DNA of 64,000 nucleotides from Novosphingobium capsulatum NBRC 12533 (GTDB lineage: Bacteria; Pseudomonadota; Alphaproteobacteria; Sphingomonadales; Sphingomonadaceae): assembly GCF_001598375.1 (NCBI RefSeq), contig NZ_BCYV01000012.1, positions 62,001-126,000 of the forward strand, in the 5' to 3' direction. Every line of letters starts with the position of its first letter. Positions within the stretch are counted from its first letter, which is position 1. Under the pieces are notes generated by a model. It made no database searches. It was not told the DNA's origin and saw only the letters and a list, made by a program, of their open reading frames with translations. The translations under genes and the position numbers were made by a program. Positions 61,782 through 64,000 of the stretch are shown here, piece by piece.

Positions 61782-62903
61782 TCAGATCGGCTCCGCCAGC
61801 GCGGCAACAGCGGCCCCAAACACCTGCGTCTGCTCTGCAGACGGGGCGCGGTCGATCTCCATCTGGCCCAGCCGCACGCTGGTTTGCACCACCAGCCGGC
61901 TGCGTTCCCAGCGGCGCTCTGCAAAAGCGTGCCACCCGGTCGCAACGCTGTCCGCCGCAAGCATTTCGTGCGCCAGAACCAATCCGTCTTCCACCGCCAG
62001 ACCGGCGCCCGACGCAAGATGCGGGGTGGTCGCGTGCGCGGCATCGCCGATCAGGCCGACCCGGCCCACGGCCCAGGGGCGCGGCAGCAGCATCGCCTCG
62101 AGCGGGCGATAGTTGAACGCGCTGTCGGGCCCCAGATCGTCGCGCACAGTGGCGATCACGCCGCCAAAGCCAGCCAGAATCTCGCGCAGCATCGCGATCC
62201 CTTCCTCGGCACCCACCCGCGGGTTGCCGGGCATCGGGGTATTGCAGAACAGGTACATCTTGTCGGCCGAGCATGGCGTCACGCCGGCCTTGCGGTCTGG
62301 GCCGTAATACATGCGGCCACTGTCCAGCCACGCCGGCCGATCGGCCAGCACGCGCCAGCACCCCTGCCCGGTGAATTGCGGGCGCGGTGCATCGGGAAAC
62401 AGCAGCCCGCGCATGGCAGAAAACGCGCCATCGGCCCCCACCACCAAGTCATAGCGCCCGGTTGCCCCATCGGTGAACACCACGTCCACGCTATCGGCAT
62501 CCTGCGTGAACGATGCCACCGTCACCCCCAGCCGCACATCGGTGCCCACTGCGCGGGTGCGGCTCGACATGATGTTGTGCAGCACCGGACGCAAGATGCC
62601 ACCGGCGGCCGGAAGGTCGGCGGCCAGCGGCGGCATCGCGTGCTCGGCAATCAAATCACCGGCCTGGGTATAGAGCCCGACCTTCTTGGAAAAGGCCGCA
62701 GCCGTGCTCACTTCGTCCAGCAGGTCGAGCGCCTTGAACGCGCGCAGCGTAGGCCCGGTGATGGTGATGCCGGCGCCCAGCACCTTCCACTGCGGATCGA
62801 TATCCACCAGATCGACCACGATGCCGTGCTGGGCAAAGGCAATCGCGGTGGCCATGCCGCCAACGCCGCCACCGACGACAAGGGTTTTCAATTGCTTGGG
62901 CAT
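61782..62903 (-). CDS. FAD-dependent monooxygenase (salicylate hydroxylase-like)
   Basis: The 373-residue group A flavoprotein monooxygenase has the N-terminal GGGVGGMATAIAFAQHG and acidic DLVD for FAD/ribose, the mid DLVVGADGAFSAMR (DG motif) and the GLIGDAAHATTPHLASGAGLAVED (GD motif). Members hydroxylate phenolic or N-heteroaromatic acids using NAD(P)H, sometimes with decarboxylation. AAGGAA lies six bases before the ATG. The upstream gene is a TonB receptor on the same strand, with a strong hairpin between, so separate transcription is likely. The substrate is presumably an aromatic acid of this island. Confidence 0.9.
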   Translation of the reverse strand: MPKQLKTLVVGGGVGGMATAIAFAQHGIVVDLVDIDPQWKVLGAGITITGPTLRAFKALDLLDEVSTAAAFSKKVGLYTQAGDLIAEHAMPPLAADLPAAGGILRPVLHNIMSSRTRAVGTDVRLGVTVASFTQDADSVDVVFTDGATGRYDLVVGADGAFSAMRGLLFPDAPRPQFTGQGCWRVLADRPAWLDSGRMYYGPDRKAGVTPCSADKMYLFCNTPMPGNPRVGAEEGIAMLREILAGFGGVIATVRDDLGPDSAFNYRPLEAMLLPRPWAVGRVGLIGDAAHATTPHLASGAGLAVEDGLVLAHEMLAADSVATGWHAFAERRWERSRLVVQTSVRLGQMEIDRAPSAEQTQVFGAAVAALAEPI

Positions 62904-62986
62904 AGTACGTTCCTTGTCGGGAGGCTGCAGTCTAATCAGAGTTTCTTGATGCCCGGCGTTGCCATGCGTGGTTTGCCATCCGGGCA

Positions 62987-63011
62987 CCGGGGAAGGATCG
63001 CCCTTCCCCGG
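62987..63011 (-). terminator. Hairpin after TonB receptor 3
   Basis: CCGGGGAAGG (62987-62996) and CCTTCCCCGG (63002-63011) form a perfect 10-bp stem with a five-base loop, nine bases past the receptor stop. There is no clear U tract on the minus strand. Confidence 0.6.
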
Positions 63012-63020
63012 CTTTGAGCT

Positions 63021-64000
63021 TTAGAACTTCACCGATGCGCGCGCGCCATAGGTGCGGGGCGGCGCATAGGACGTGGCGATCACACCGCCGACGTTGTTGT
63101 TGTATTGCGTCAGGATGCGGACGTTGTTGTCGGTCAGATTGCGGACCCACGCCGTCAGTTGCCAGCGCTGGTCCTGCGGGCCGAACGCGATCGAGGCATC
63201 AGCGGTGAAATCGTCGCCGGAGTTGTGCTGGGCGAGATATTCAAAGCCGATCACCCGGTTGGAGCGATAGCGGCCATCGAGCGACAGTTGCAGGGTGTAA
63301 TCACCCAGCGGGACATCCTGGCGAATGCCGCCATTCAGCGACCAGCGCGGGGAGTTGAGCCCCGGCTTGCCGCTGCAGTCAATCGTGTAGACCGGCAGGC
63401 CACCCTCGGTGCCGGGCGCGTAGGGGCACCCTACCGCCGGCGGCAGCGAGGTGCCGCCACGCGGCACGTTGTAGGTGAACTGGTCCAGTGTGTTGTCGAC
63501 ATATTGAACGTCACCCAAAAGCAGCGTGGTCGGCGTCGCCTTGAACTGGAAATCGATGTCCACTCCCTTGATCGTCGACTTGCCGACGTTGGTGGTGAAA
63601 TAGGTCGTCAGGCCATCGCTGCCGAAGCCGAAGTGTGAAACCTGCTGGTTGCGGTACTTCCACAGGAACGCCTCGACGTTGATTTGCAGGCGATTGCCCA
63701 TGAGCCGGTTCTTGATGCCAGCGGTATAGGCATCGATGAATTCCGGCGCATAGGTTTCACGCCCCGTGGCCAGGGCAAAGCCGCCAGAACGATAGCCGGT
63801 CTCGTAGCTGAGATAGGCCAGCGATTGCGGCCCGACATCGTATTCTGCGGCCAGGCGATAGGTGAAGCGGTTGTTGTTGAGCGGCTTGTTCACCGCAACC
63901 GGGGCATAAGTCAGGATGTTGCCGGCATTGCCGAACGGACGCACATCACCCGGCGCAGTGGGGAAGCCCGCTGGCAATTGCGACGCAGGAATCTGGGCGG
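63021..64000 (-). CDS. TonB-dependent outer-membrane receptor 3, C-terminal part
   Basis: The frame is open from the right edge to the stop at 63021-63023. The 325 visible residues are the second half of a TonB receptor barrel (LAYLSYETGYRSGGFALATGRETYAPEFIDAYTAGIKNRLMGNRLQINVEAF and the closing RTYGARASVKF with terminal Phe). The N-terminal signal, TonB box and plug lie outside the window. The visible part resembles receptors 1 and 2 (same GYRSGGF/KNRxxxNR pattern), so the three are paralogues. It is upstream of the FAD monooxygenase on the same strand. Confidence 0.92.
   Translation of the reverse strand, partial: AQIPASQLPAGFPTAPGDVRPFGNAGNILTYAPVAVNKPLNNNRFTYRLAAEYDVGPQSLAYLSYETGYRSGGFALATGRETYAPEFIDAYTAGIKNRLMGNRLQINVEAFLWKYRNQQVSHFGFGSDGLTTYFTTNVGKSTIKGVDIDFQFKATPTTLLLGDVQYVDNTLDQFTYNVPRGGTSLPPAVGCPYAPGTEGGLPVYTIDCSGKPGLNSPRWSLNGGIRQDVPLGDYTLQLSLDGRYRSNRVIGFEYLAQHNSGDDFTADASIAFGPQDQRWQLTAWVRNLTDNNVRILTQYNNNVGGVIATSYAPPRTYGARASVKF

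Noticed and set aside
36450..64000. Recent horizontal acquisition as an integrative element
   Set aside because: No integrase, transposase, tRNA end or direct-repeat border was seen, and base composition looks like the rest of the window. Gene content suggests accessory status but not mobility.

Overview
The window is GC-rich, gene-dense bacterial chromosome. Several traits point to a sphingomonad-type alphaproteobacterium (Novosphingobium/Sphingobium-like). It has three outer-membrane TonB-dependent receptors (two retain an EIIVTAQ-type TonB box), four VanA-type Rieske oxygenases with NahR/NodD-like LysR regulators, dispersed CCCCGGA...TCCGGGG palindromes and an ECF41 sigma-factor operon. 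I see no rRNA, tRNA, transposase, phage gene or CRISPR array. The genus is inference only.

Left part (1-36 kb), general metabolism and stress. It opens with the tail of a LysR gene. A minus-strand anion-transport operon follows (ClC channel, MarR, HPP-CBS) with a palindromic operator at its head. Next come a GH130 glycosidase/phosphorylase, a pentose-phosphate pair (tkt, NAD-type gnd), a cysteine-synthase-like PLP enzyme and an alpha-ketoglutaric semialdehyde dehydrogenase. Two NAD-salvage phosphoribosyltransferases (pncB, nadV) converge on a palindromic repeat. A PaoABC-like molybdenum aldehyde oxidoreductase operon ends in a catalase-like gene, facing an FdhF/YdeP molybdoenzyme and a large HPII-type catalase. 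An ABC ATPase precedes a giant ABC permease/M1 aminopeptidase fusion. Divergent LysR/SDR genes, an ECF41 sigma factor overlapping an AhpD-like gene with a matching promoter, and a pyruvate-dehydrogenase-E1-like enzyme facing an Lrp regulator complete this half.

Right part (36-64 kb), a modular aromatic-catabolism island. Modules in order are: extradiol VOC dioxygenase plus FAH-type hydrolase with LysR; TonB receptor; Rieske oxygenase overlapping an ACMSD-like metal-dependent decarboxylase/hydrolase; TonB receptor overlapping a DoxX membrane protein; Rieske with LysR; Rieske with AraC; LysR with Rieske followed by a cytochrome c/Tat protein/flavoprotein triplet arranged like p-cresol methylhydroxylase pchC-pchX-pchF; GntR; an aldehyde dehydrogenase, DHDPS-family lyase and ornithine-cyclodeaminase-family operon with a perfect 16-bp palindrome upstream; LysR with FAD monooxygenase; and a third TonB receptor running off the right edge.

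A plausible reading (inference) is TonB-mediated uptake of a methoxylated or 4-alkylated, probably lignin-derived aromatic. Rieske enzymes would demethylate or hydroxylate it, the flavocytochrome would oxidise its benzylic side chain, the aldehyde dehydrogenase would make the acid, and ring opening would go through the extradiol dioxygenase and FAH/ACMSD-like enzymes. No Rieske ferredoxin or reductase gene is present, so electron transfer must be supplied from elsewhere.
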